This document shows, one piece after another, positions 36,603 to 43,466 of a stretch of DNA of 64,000 nt (its first letter is position 1; each line of letters starts with the position of its first letter). The DNA is from Psychroflexus sp. ALD_RP9 (GTDB taxonomy: Bacteria; Bacteroidota; Bacteroidia; Flavobacteriales; Flavobacteriaceae), in the NCBI RefSeq assembly GCF_017311165.1, contig NZ_CP062973.1, positions 1,054,001-1,118,000 of the forward strand, given 5' to 3'. The notes below the pieces were generated by a model. That model did no database searches. It had not been told where the DNA came from and saw only the letters and a list, made by a program, of their open reading frames with translations. A program made the translations under genes and the position numbers.

Positions 36603-36634
36603 AAAGCAGCCTAGAATTTAATCTAGACTGCTTT
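36603..36634 (-). terminator. Hairpin terminator of the lipoprotein/membrane-protein pair
   Basis: AAAGCAGCCTAGA and TCTAGACTGCTTT form a 13-bp stem with one mismatch and a 6-nt loop. On the minus strand it is followed by a run of T residues, so it should end transcripts from the 37945-36777 gene pair. It lies 142 bp past the last stop. Confidence 0.7.
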
Positions 36635-36776
36635 TAATTGATTTAAGTTGAGTTTATTGTTTTGTTATTGTAAGTATAGGTTTAGTGGCGCATTAAACTA
36701 GCTATAACAATGGCTACTCATTTAAACCTTTTGAAGGCATTGAATTTATATTATGTTATTACCAGGTTTTTTATTA

Positions 36777-37172
36777 CTAAACCAGATTTTCAATTTTCAT
36801 CTTAAAAATTTCACTTTTAACTAAATAAAAAATAAACCAAAGTAAACTAATTGTAATAAATATTACTAAAAGATACGTATAATCATAATCATATTTAGAA
36901 AATTTAGTTAATTCTAATATAATAAAGGCTATAAGCAACATAATTGTCTGATATATCATAGATTTTTTAATTGAGGTTTGAATAAACCCTGAAATACCAT
37001 TAAAACCTTCTAATTTATCACTTATTTTTATTATTTCTTGATTATCTGAAATTTGTATATGTGAAAATAAATTAAATCCTAAATTAACTACAATTAATCT
37101 TCGATTTTCATAATATTCAAAATTGTAGTTGTATTTATTTAAAAAATTTAATATTTTATGAATATTTTTCAT
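36777..37172 (-). CDS. Small membrane protein with two C-terminal helices; unknown function
   Basis: The 131-residue protein has an N-terminal soluble part of ~70 residues and two hydrophobic helices (about 71-88 and 98-118) with a Tyr/Asp-rich loop. No family is recognised. Codon use is more AT-rich than in the surrounding core genes. It starts 11 bp after the glycine-zipper lipoprotein gene and shares its terminator, so the two form an operon; an accessory or immunity role is possible but unproven. Confidence 0.65.
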   Translation of the reverse strand: MKNIHKILNFLNKYNYNFEYYENRRLIVVNLGFNLFSHIQISDNQEIIKISDKLEGFNGISGFIQTSIKKSMIYQTIMLLIAFIILELTKFSKYDYDYTYLLVIFITISLLWFIFYLVKSEIFKMKIENLV

Positions 37173-37183
37173 TTATATTGAGT

Positions 37184-37945
37184 TTATATACAACTTCTTG
37201 ATCCATCACTATTTTCTTGTAACTCTTCTACAAGGGCAGAATATCCTTGACTTCCAACTGATGCTCCAACTATTCCGCCAAAACCACCTATAGCTGTTCC
37301 AAGTAAGCCTCCAAAAATGCCACCAGCTGCGTCTGCAATTCTTACTTGATTTTTAGGATCACAATCACTTTTAAAAACAAAAGAATTATTTTCTCTTTCT
37401 GTCCAAAATTGATCTGATGCCAAATATACTGATGTAAATATTTCTAGTCCCTTTTCGTCATTATATTTCATTACACCTTTCTTTTTAAAACGCGAAATAC
37501 TATTAAGGATTTGATTTTTATTAGGGTTAGAAATAACAAAACTCTCTATCAAATTACCTAATTCTCTTGAGATTTGTTTTTCTGCAACTAACTCATCAAT
37601 CAAGTATATGCTTCTTTCTCTATAATTAAACTTGGTTTTATCGTTTGTTCCATACAACTTTAGAGACAATTTGGATATTTTAATATCCGAAACATTATTA
37701 AAATACTTTGGATACAAAGAATTGTTTATATTTACTAGTTCGTGAGAAAATTCATTTAAGTTAGAATTAATTTTATCAGCTTTCTGCTTATAGTAAGCAT
37801 TTAATCCAGTATTATGCATTTCTCCATAATCTACTTTTTGATTTTTAAGAGTTATATCTTCAACTACTGAATCACTATCTTCGCTACAAGAAGAGAAAAT
37901 AAAAATGGCAATTAAACTTAAAATAAATTTTGATAAATTTTTCAT
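37184..37945 (-). CDS. Lipoprotein with C-terminal glycine-zipper hydrophobic segment; unknown function
   Basis: From the ATG at 37945 the protein has 253 residues, with a lipobox ending IFIFSSC at Cys20. The body is helical, charged and Lys/Asn-rich. Near the C-terminus, after a Cys in FKSDCDPKNQVRIADA, lies AGGIFGGLLGTAIGGFGG and GASVGS, a glycine-zipper helix pair able to pack in a membrane, and the last residues are RSCI. The frame is open to 37978, but those residues precede the signal peptide. Copy B of the repeat, ~270 bp upstream, is its best promoter candidate. Confidence 0.72.
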   Translation of the reverse strand: MKNLSKFILSLIAIFIFSSCSEDSDSVVEDITLKNQKVDYGEMHNTGLNAYYKQKADKINSNLNEFSHELVNINNSLYPKYFNNVSDIKISKLSLKLYGTNDKTKFNYRERSIYLIDELVAEKQISRELGNLIESFVISNPNKNQILNSISRFKKKGVMKYNDEKGLEIFTSVYLASDQFWTERENNSFVFKSDCDPKNQVRIADAAGGIFGGLLGTAIGGFGGIVGASVGSQGYSALVEELQENSDGSRSCI

Positions 37946-37978
37946 TATTATAATTTTTAAAGGAAAAATCATTTTCAT

Positions 37979-38217
37979 TTTTAATAGACTTTTCCAAGTT
38001 AGTAAATTTTTTCTACTCTTTCGATTTTCGTAACTCGGTTTACTCTATTTTTTGAACAAGTTAAGCTACTTTGGTAACTCAAAATGTCCTTAAGAGGCTT
38101 TTCAACTTTCACATACTCCTCTTACATTATTTTTATGTCGTTAGTTTTCGACTTGGGATGGTCAATCCGTTTTTAACCCCTATGTTAGTTTTAATATGAC
38201 ACAACTTAAATTAACAC
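37979..38217 (-). other. Long untranslated leader between repeat copy B and the lipoprotein gene
   Basis: About 270 nt separate the predicted transcript start near 38214 from the ATG at 37945. The position matching the orphan gene's ATG in copy A reads GTG TTA ATT TAA here, a dead frame. A 7-bp stem TAAGAGG / CCTCTTA (38091-38097, 38118-38124) lies in the middle. No other frame is convincing. It could be a structured leader or the trace of a lost gene. Confidence 0.45.
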
Positions 38218-38359
38218 GATAAACTTACAAGCTATTAATTAACTTGCGGTAGGCATAATCCGTAAAAAAAGTAAGCATAATCCGTACTTTTTAGGGCAAA
38301 AACATCTGATTTACACGATAAGGTTATGTTTTTGGGGGGTTTGTTAAGACTTTTTTAAG
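38218..38359 (-). repeat. Repeat element copy B: regulated promoter with direct and inverted repeats
   Basis: Direct repeats GTAGGCATAATCCGTA (38249-38264) and GTAAGCATAATCCGTA (38271-38286) have a 22-bp period. The inverted repeat CAAAAACAT / ATGTTTTTG (38297-38305, 38326-38334) has a 20-nt spacer and differs from copy A by a compensated pair. The minus-strand -7 box TAAGTTTA is at 38220-38227, again 21 bp from the proximal repeat. It lies between the response-regulator stop and the lipoprotein leader. Confidence 0.87.
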
Positions 38360-38408
38360 ATTTGGAAGCGCTAAAAATTTGCGGTTTTTACAGAATTATT
38401 TAATTCAA

Positions 38409-39089
38409 TTACACGTAACCTTCTTTTTTAGCTTGGATAATGAGTGAACGGTCATCGTTATTTTGAACTTTAAACACTTCTTTTAAATTACGTTTGCGTT
38501 TTTCAAGTGCTGCTTTAGAGAGGTTTATTACATCTGGTAACTCATTCATGCGTGTCCCGATAGAAATTTCATACAATAAACGGCGGTCAATCTCATCAAT
38601 TAAATAATTATTAGATGCTGTTTTCCTTAAAAGCTGTAAAACGGTTTTACTATAAAAAGGTGGCTGATTAATAACGGTAATCATCGCTTCTTCAAGCGTT
38701 TTAGATGTGATGTCATTTTTAACCAGTAGGCCATCTGGATTGATTTGCTTTAAAATGCTATTAAGCCGATAATTATTGTTAAATGTGGTTGAAACAATCA
38801 GTTTTAAATTGTTGAAAGTAGCCTTTAAAACTGGAGCCAAATCTTCACCAGACAATATTTTACCGTCGCTAGAAGGCGGAATTTTAATATCTAAAATAAC
38901 TAAATCAGGTGAAGAATTTTGCTGTTTAAACTGGTTAATGATGGCTAAAGCTTGGTCGGCGTCTTCAGCTGAAGTTACTTTAAATTGAAACTGGTTTTGT
39001 TGAGTTTCGGCTTGTTTAATCGCTGTTTTGTAGGCTTCAACGATTAATGGATGGTCGTCTATAATTAAAATCGTGTAGGGTTTAAGCAT
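38409..39089 (-). CDS. Response regulator with LuxR/NarL-like output
   Basis: The 226-residue protein has a receiver domain (acidic pair Asp11-Asp12, phospho-acceptor Asp67 in DLVILDIKIPP) and a C-terminal helix-turn-helix region (about 160-220; ISIGTRMNELPDVINLSKAALEKRKRN). It begins 2 bp after the TPR kinase gene and is certainly its partner. Such TPR-kinase/regulator pairs are abundant in flavobacteria, and their signals are mostly unknown. Copy B of the repeat lies 50 bp downstream. Confidence 0.9.
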   Translation of the reverse strand: MLKPYTILIIDDHPLIVEAYKTAIKQAETQQNQFQFKVTSAEDADQALAIINQFKQQNSSPDLVILDIKIPPSSDGKILSGEDLAPVLKATFNNLKLIVSTTFNNNYRLNSILKQINPDGLLVKNDITSKTLEEAMITVINQPPFYSKTVLQLLRKTASNNYLIDEIDRRLLYEISIGTRMNELPDVINLSKAALEKRKRNLKEVFKVQNNDDRSLIIQAKKEGYV

Positions 39090-39091
39090 AA

Positions 39092-41092
39092 TTAAAGTCT
39101 TACGTGAATGCTAATTTGTGTTCCTTTTGGTCGACAGTTTTCAATATGCAACTGCCCATTTATTTTTTTGGCTCTAGAGCGCATATTTTTTAAACCAATA
39201 CCATTTTTTAGATTTACTTCAATTCCTTTTCCATCATCTTTTATCTGTAAATCTAAGTGAGATCGATTGCAGTTAATTTCAATACAGATTAATGAAGCCT
39301 TGGCATGTTTAATAATATTTTGAAGCGCTTCTTGTAAAATGCGATAAATATTAACCTTTTGTTCTTGTGAGAGTTGATTAATATGCTCTTGACCTTCAAT
39401 TTTAATTTGTGTTTTTAGTTGTGCGATTTTAGCTTTATCTTTTATAAGAAGTTCTAATGCTTTACTGAAACCCAAATCAGAGTCACTAAAATGATAACTT
39501 AAAGTATGCGAAACATCTCTAATTTCTTGTTCAATTTGTTGTAACTCGTTTAGGTAACTTTCGTGTAAGTCTAAATTGTTATCTTTTGGGCTTACAGGTA
39601 AGTAGCTTAAGTTTAATCGCGTGGCAAATAACTTACTTAAAACACCATCATGCAAATCTTCGGCTATGCGGTTACGCTCAAGCAAACGTTCTTTTTCTAA
39701 CTCTAATTGTCGCTTTATAGTAAGCGAGTACACCTCTTGATTGGCATTTTGTATATCATTTTCAAGAGCTAATTTTTCTTTTAAAATAAACTGGTTCCTA
39801 ATAAAATAGACTAAAGTAATCACAACAATAAAGCTTAACGCAATAATAATAAGCTGTAAATTTTGCTGTGATAGTTGTTTGGTTTTTGCTTTGTATTGGT
39901 CGGTTTCGTAAGCAATACGCATAAACTTGTTTTGATTATCACGCTCAACTGAGTTAATGCTGTCATTGTAGGTAATATATTGGTTAAGGTAAGTCTCGGC
40001 ATGTTTTTCATCTAAACTTGCTAATAACTTTAACGCGCCTAGGTAATCTCTCGGGTTTTCAATGTCTTTTGCTAAGTTTTTAGCTTTTTCAGCTAGCAAA
40101 ATCGCTTTTTGGGGCTGATTAATCGTTTCATAATACTGCGCTAAATGAATGGTGTTAATTACAATTCCTGATGCATTTTTTAAACGATCTCTTATCTCTA
40201 AAGCTTGATTAAAACTTTTAAGAACATTAGAGGTATCGCCCAGTTTTAATTGACTGTAAGCTAAATTATCTAATAATTTAGCATGCAAGTTTGTGTTTAG
40301 CTGTAAGGCTTCATGCGCTAAGGCTTCTTTGTAGCGGTTAATCGCTTCTTGATATTGACCTGTTTCGTGGTAGATAATCCCTATATTATTTAAACTTGCA
40401 ATTTGTTTATTTTTTGAAGCCGACGAATCATCTAAGAAATCTAAGGCTTGTTCTTGATAGTCTAAAGCTTGGCGATAATCTCCTTTGTCTTTAGATAAGA
40501 CCGATAATAAAGAGTAACAACTGTAATAAAAAGATTGATACTCTTTTTGATTGTTTAATAAGTTTAAAGCTTCAAAGATTAAATTTTCAGTTCCGCTATA
40601 ATCACGAAAACGGCTTTTAATAAACGCCATGCCGTAAAGCATTTGGGCCACATGATAATGATTGTCGGCTCTGGTAAAATAGACTTTAGCTTCTTTAAAA
40701 TGATAGAATGCAGAATCGTAAAGTTGTAGTTTATTATAATAGCTGGCATAATTCCACTCAACATCACCTAATTTAAACCAATTATTTTCTGCTTTCGCTT
40801 TTTTAAACGCTAATTGGTTAAGCTGCTTAAATTCTAAAGTATCGCCCAATTTTAAATAATCGTATGCAAATTGCGATAAATAAAGGTTTTGAATAGAGTC
40901 TGGTTGACGAATGATAAGTTGTTTGGCCTTATTTAATAACTGAAGTTGTTGAGTTTTATCATGAGTCGATTGGTATTGCTGAATTGCCTCTGCTAAGTTT
41001 TCAGGTACAACTTTTTCAGGTTCTTGCCTATTGCAAGCCCATAATAAACTGGATAATATTAATAAACTTATAAATTTCAATACTCGATTCAT
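39092..41092 (-). CDS. TPR-containing sensor histidine kinase with lipoprotein-type N-terminus
   Basis: The 666-residue kinase starts at the ATG at 41092 with a lipobox signal (ILSSLLWAC, Cys20). TPR repeats fill about 30-390, a transmembrane helix lies at about 412-432, then a coiled coil, a HisKA_3 dimerisation domain with the phospho-His in RIAEDLHDGVLSKLF (His481), and a HATPase domain with DDGKGIEVNLKNGIGLKNM. The TPR sensor is therefore periplasmic and possibly lipid-anchored. It is co-transcribed with the response regulator 2 bp downstream and follows a small lipoprotein gene. Confidence 0.92.
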   Translation of the reverse strand: MNRVLKFISLLILSSLLWACNRQEPEKVVPENLAEAIQQYQSTHDKTQQLQLLNKAKQLIIRQPDSIQNLYLSQFAYDYLKLGDTLEFKQLNQLAFKKAKAENNWFKLGDVEWNYASYYNKLQLYDSAFYHFKEAKVYFTRADNHYHVAQMLYGMAFIKSRFRDYSGTENLIFEALNLLNNQKEYQSFYYSCYSLLSVLSKDKGDYRQALDYQEQALDFLDDSSASKNKQIASLNNIGIIYHETGQYQEAINRYKEALAHEALQLNTNLHAKLLDNLAYSQLKLGDTSNVLKSFNQALEIRDRLKNASGIVINTIHLAQYYETINQPQKAILLAEKAKNLAKDIENPRDYLGALKLLASLDEKHAETYLNQYITYNDSINSVERDNQNKFMRIAYETDQYKAKTKQLSQQNLQLIIIALSFIVVITLVYFIRNQFILKEKLALENDIQNANQEVYSLTIKRQLELEKERLLERNRIAEDLHDGVLSKLFATRLNLSYLPVSPKDNNLDLHESYLNELQQIEQEIRDVSHTLSYHFSDSDLGFSKALELLIKDKAKIAQLKTQIKIEGQEHINQLSQEQKVNIYRILQEALQNIIKHAKASLICIEINCNRSHLDLQIKDDGKGIEVNLKNGIGLKNMRSRAKKINGQLHIENCRPKGTQISIHVRL

Positions 41093-41168
41093 ATAAAACA
41101 CAAAAGTCAGTTGGTTCACTTCAACTGACTTTGTAAAAATATAATATTATAATTTAATTGTTCATCAT

Positions 41169-41345
41169 TTAATCATGAGACCCTTTACTGCCATCAGGAA
41201 TTTCAGTTTCATCTCCTGTAAAGCCATCATTTTGTTCTGAACTCAAATCATTAAGTTCCTGTGTATCGCTAAAACTGTTTTCAGTGCAAGCGGTTAATCC
41301 TATTACAAACAATCCTAATAATGCAAAGTTTTTAATCGTTTTCAT
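41169..41345 (-). CDS. Small acidic lipoprotein, 58 residues
   Basis: The frame MKTIKNFALLGLFVIGLTAC has a complete lipoprotein signal with Cys20, followed by a short acidic Ser/Asp/Glu-rich tail ending PDGSKGSHD. It lies 76 bp upstream of the TPR kinase gene on the same strand, a place where short exported proteins often occur in flavobacteria. It may be a ligand or accessory of the kinase; that is inference from position. Confidence 0.7.
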   Translation of the reverse strand: MKTIKNFALLGLFVIGLTACTENSFSDTQELNDLSSEQNDGFTGDETEIPDGSKGSHD

Positions 41346-41438
41346 AATCTTGTTTTTAAGTTAAAATTTGTTTTTGTGTTGTTAACAAGTGTAAAATTAA
41401 AGTCAAATTAATGAAGATAAAGGCCTTAAAAACAAAAT

Positions 41439-41457
41439 CACGTGAACATACCACGTT
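41439..41457. promoter_or_regulatory. Inverted repeat upstream of the small lipoprotein gene
   Basis: ACGTG-AACATAC-CACGT (41440-41456) is a 5-bp inverted repeat in the gap between the LytTR gene and the small lipoprotein gene. It could be an operator for the kinase operon. It is short, so chance is possible. Confidence 0.3.
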
Positions 41458-41491
41458 TAGTAGTCAACTGGTATAAAATACGAGTAAGTGC

Positions 41492-42217
41492 CTAGTTTAA
41501 AGCACTTAAGGCAAAACCCGAAAGTTGCTGATTTATGTGGTGTATAGCTGGCTTAAAACTTTTAGAAAAAGGTATTTTAATAACTGTACCTAATAAAGTA
41601 CAACGCTGTTTACCAAAATTAATTCGAGATATGTGATTTTTGTTAATAATGTAGCTACGATGTATTCGCGTAAAATTTTTAGGTAAATTCTCTTCGAATA
41701 CCTTTAGTGTTTTATAAGCTGTTACTATTTTATCATTTTTAAGATAGATATCTGTCGTATTGCTATCGGCTTTTAAAAATAAAATTTCATTGGTATTAAT
41801 ATATTGAAAATCTTTATGAGACTGTAAGCATAATTTTGTTTCGGCAATTAAATCTGGAGAATCGTGTTTTAGCCTTAAAGCTAATTTTTTAAAATCAAGC
41901 GCATTAAAAGGCTGAAGAAAATAAGCGTAAAACCCTAGTTGAAATGCTTTAAATGCCAAATGCTCTGTTGATGAAAGAGCAATAAATTTAGGTGGAATTA
42001 TTAAAGATTGATTAAAATCTAGTACAATTTGACTAAGCTGATCTTTAAAATAATCAATATCAAAGGCAATTAAGTTTAAATTGAAATCAATAGCTAAATC
42101 TATGCCTTCATTTACAGTTGAAGCATACATGAACTGAAACTGGTTTGAAATTTTTAATTGGTTAAGATGAGTCTTTATTGGTTTTAATCGGGGAGAAATA
42201 AGTAAGACCTTAAACAT
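41492..42217 (-). CDS. LytTR-family transcriptional regulator with degenerate receiver domain
   Basis: The 241-residue protein has an N-terminal receiver-like domain (about 1-115) and a C-terminal LytTR DNA-binding domain (about 140-235; FLKADSNTTDIYLKNDKIV, NFTRIHRSYIINKNHISRI). The receiver keeps an Asp in IAFDIDYF, but the usual acidic pair is replaced (VLLISPRLK) and the conserved Lys is Gln (YFLQPFN), so normal phosphorylation is doubtful. No kinase is adjacent. Copy C of the repeat lies in its promoter, with two direct repeats of the spacing LytTR proteins bind, so autoregulation is likely. Confidence 0.88.
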   Translation of the reverse strand: MFKVLLISPRLKPIKTHLNQLKISNQFQFMYASTVNEGIDLAIDFNLNLIAFDIDYFKDQLSQIVLDFNQSLIIPPKFIALSSTEHLAFKAFQLGFYAYFLQPFNALDFKKLALRLKHDSPDLIAETKLCLQSHKDFQYINTNEILFLKADSNTTDIYLKNDKIVTAYKTLKVFEENLPKNFTRIHRSYIINKNHISRINFGKQRCTLLGTVIKIPFSKSFKPAIHHINQQLSGFALSALN

Positions 42218-42234
42218 AACAATAAATTTTAGGC

Positions 42235-42242
42235 TAAAAATA
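42235..42242 (-). promoter_or_regulatory. -7 box of the LytTR regulator gene
   Basis: Read on the minus strand this is TATTTTTA, a one-off match to TAnnTTTG with the same final A as the boxes in copies A and B. It lies 21 bp from the proximal direct repeat of copy C and 17 bp before the ATG. Confidence 0.6.
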
Positions 42243-42262
42243 CATTGCTAAAAATTAAATCT

Positions 42263-42348
42263 GGTAGGCAAAATCCGTAAAAAAAGTAAGCAAAATCCGT
42301 ACTTTTTAAAGCAAAAAGGCTTGATTTATTCGATGAAGTTATCTTTTT
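42263..42348 (-). repeat. Repeat element copy C: regulated promoter of the LytTR gene
   Basis: Direct repeats GTAGGCAAAATCCGTA (42264-42279) and GTAAGCAAAATCCGTA (42286-42301) have a 22-bp period. The inverted repeat AAAAAG / CTTTTT (42313-42318, 42343-42348) keeps the position and 20-nt conserved centre of copies A and B with a different stem sequence. Outside these parts it no longer aligns well with A and B, which makes conservation of the motifs more telling. Confidence 0.87.
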
Positions 42349-42528
42349 AGAGTGATTTGATATTTAGTTCGGTTAAACCGATACACCTAATTTTGATAAA
42401 TTCTTTTAAGCTCATACAATTAAATAAGGTTGAACCTCATACTTGATTAAAGTGTTTATTCTATAAAATCTAACTGAAAAATTTTGAATATATAATATAT
42501 AGAAAGTGCATCGATAATTAAAAAACAA

Positions 42529-42551
42529 AAGCCCCAACAAAATTGGGGCTT
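42529..42551 (-). terminator. Terminator of tRNA-Phe
   Basis: A perfect 9-bp stem AAGCCCCAA / TTGGGGCTT with a 5-nt loop is followed on the minus strand by TTGTTTTTT, a standard intrinsic terminator 10 bp past the tRNA 3' end. Confidence 0.85.
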
Positions 42552-42561
42552 CTTAAAACTG

Positions 42562-42634
42562 TGGTGCCTCCAGGAATCGAACCAGGGACACAAGGATTTT
42601 CAGTCCTTTGCTCTACCAACTGAGCTAAGGCACC
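42562..42634 (-). tRNA. tRNA-Phe (GAA)
   Basis: The 73-nt gene folds as a full cloverleaf: acceptor GGTGCCT/AGGCACC, D arm GCTC...GAGC, anticodon arm AAGGA-CTGAAAA-TCCTT with anticodon GAA, and T arm CCTGG-TTCGATT-CCTGG. The CCA end is not encoded. A strong terminator follows. Confidence 0.97.
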
Positions 42635-42734
42635 GGTAGTTTTGCGGTTGCAAATATAAATGCATTTATCATTTTACCAAAATAAAAGCTTTAAATTTTT
42701 TAAATCGTATTATTGTATCATAACTATTATAATA

Positions 42735-43466
42735 ATGAATCTAATCGTCGATGCGGGTAATAGTTTTATTAAACTCGCTGTTTTTAATAAAAACGAAATA
42801 ATAAAAAGCCAAACTTTAAACTACAAAATTGCAATAAATCAAATAAAAGAAACATTGCAAGATTATCCTATTGAGTATAGCATTATCGCTTCAACTAAAC
42901 AGGAACAGCCACAATTACTACAACTATTAGAAAAAAAATCAAAACTACATGTGTTATCACATAAAAGTCAATTCCCATTTAAAAACAACTACAAAACACC
43001 CTCAACTTTAGGCCTTGACCGATTAGCTCTGGTAACTGCTGCTGTAAATGAATTTCCTCAAAAAAACAGTTTAATAATTGATGCCGGAACTTGTGTAACC
43101 TACGATTTTATAGATAGAACAAAAGTTTATCACGGCGGCGCCATATCACCAGGTTTACACATGCGGTTTAAAGCAATGCATACGTTTACCGATAAATTAC
43201 CGTTATTAACTATAAAAGAATTAAATAAAAATTTGATTGGCAATACAACCGAAACATCAATGCAAGTTGGTGCTTTAATTGGTTTGGTTAATGAGATTGA
43301 CGGCTTTATTAATGATTATCTATCTGATTATGAAGATTTAACAGTTATTTTAACAGGTGGTGACCATCAAATCTTGTCAACTCGTTTAAAAAATAGCATA
43401 TTTGCGACTTCAAATTTTTTAGTTAAAGGTTTGAATTTCATTTTAGAATACAATAAAAATACATGA
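42735..43466 (+). CDS. coaX: Type III pantothenate kinase
   Basis: The 243-residue enzyme phosphorylates pantothenate, the first step of CoA synthesis. ASKHA-fold motifs are clear: MNLIVDAGNSFIKLAVF, LGLDRLALVTAA, IDAGTCVTYDF, HGGAISPGLHMRFKAMH and TGGDHQI. I start at the ATG at 42735; an open frame back to 42660 is not family-like. It is the first gene of a plus-strand run and overlaps the next gene by 4 bp. Confidence 0.95.
   Translation: MNLIVDAGNSFIKLAVFNKNEIIKSQTLNYKIAINQIKETLQDYPIEYSIIASTKQEQPQLLQLLEKKSKLHVLSHKSQFPFKNNYKTPSTLGLDRLALVTAAVNEFPQKNSLIIDAGTCVTYDFIDRTKVYHGGAISPGLHMRFKAMHTFTDKLPLLTIKELNKNLIGNTTETSMQVGALIGLVNEIDGFINDYLSDYEDLTVILTGGDHQILSTRLKNSIFATSNFLVKGLNFILEYNKNT

Noticed and set aside
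41439..41457. CACGTG-containing sequence near 41440 as a third parS site
   Set aside because: Only the CACGTG core and a few flanking bases match; the outer arms of the parS palindrome are absent. Other CACGTG occurrences (about 23827, 31944, 44016, 48469) fail in the same way.
36465..42301. Regularly spaced direct repeats as a CRISPR array
   Set aside because: Each site has only two 16-bp repeats separated by 6 bp and the sites are kilobases apart; there are no spacers and no cas genes.
36020..42634. Accessory region next to tRNA-Phe as an integrated mobile island
   Set aside because: The tRNA 3' end faces the region, but no integrase and no second copy of the tRNA 3' end were found.
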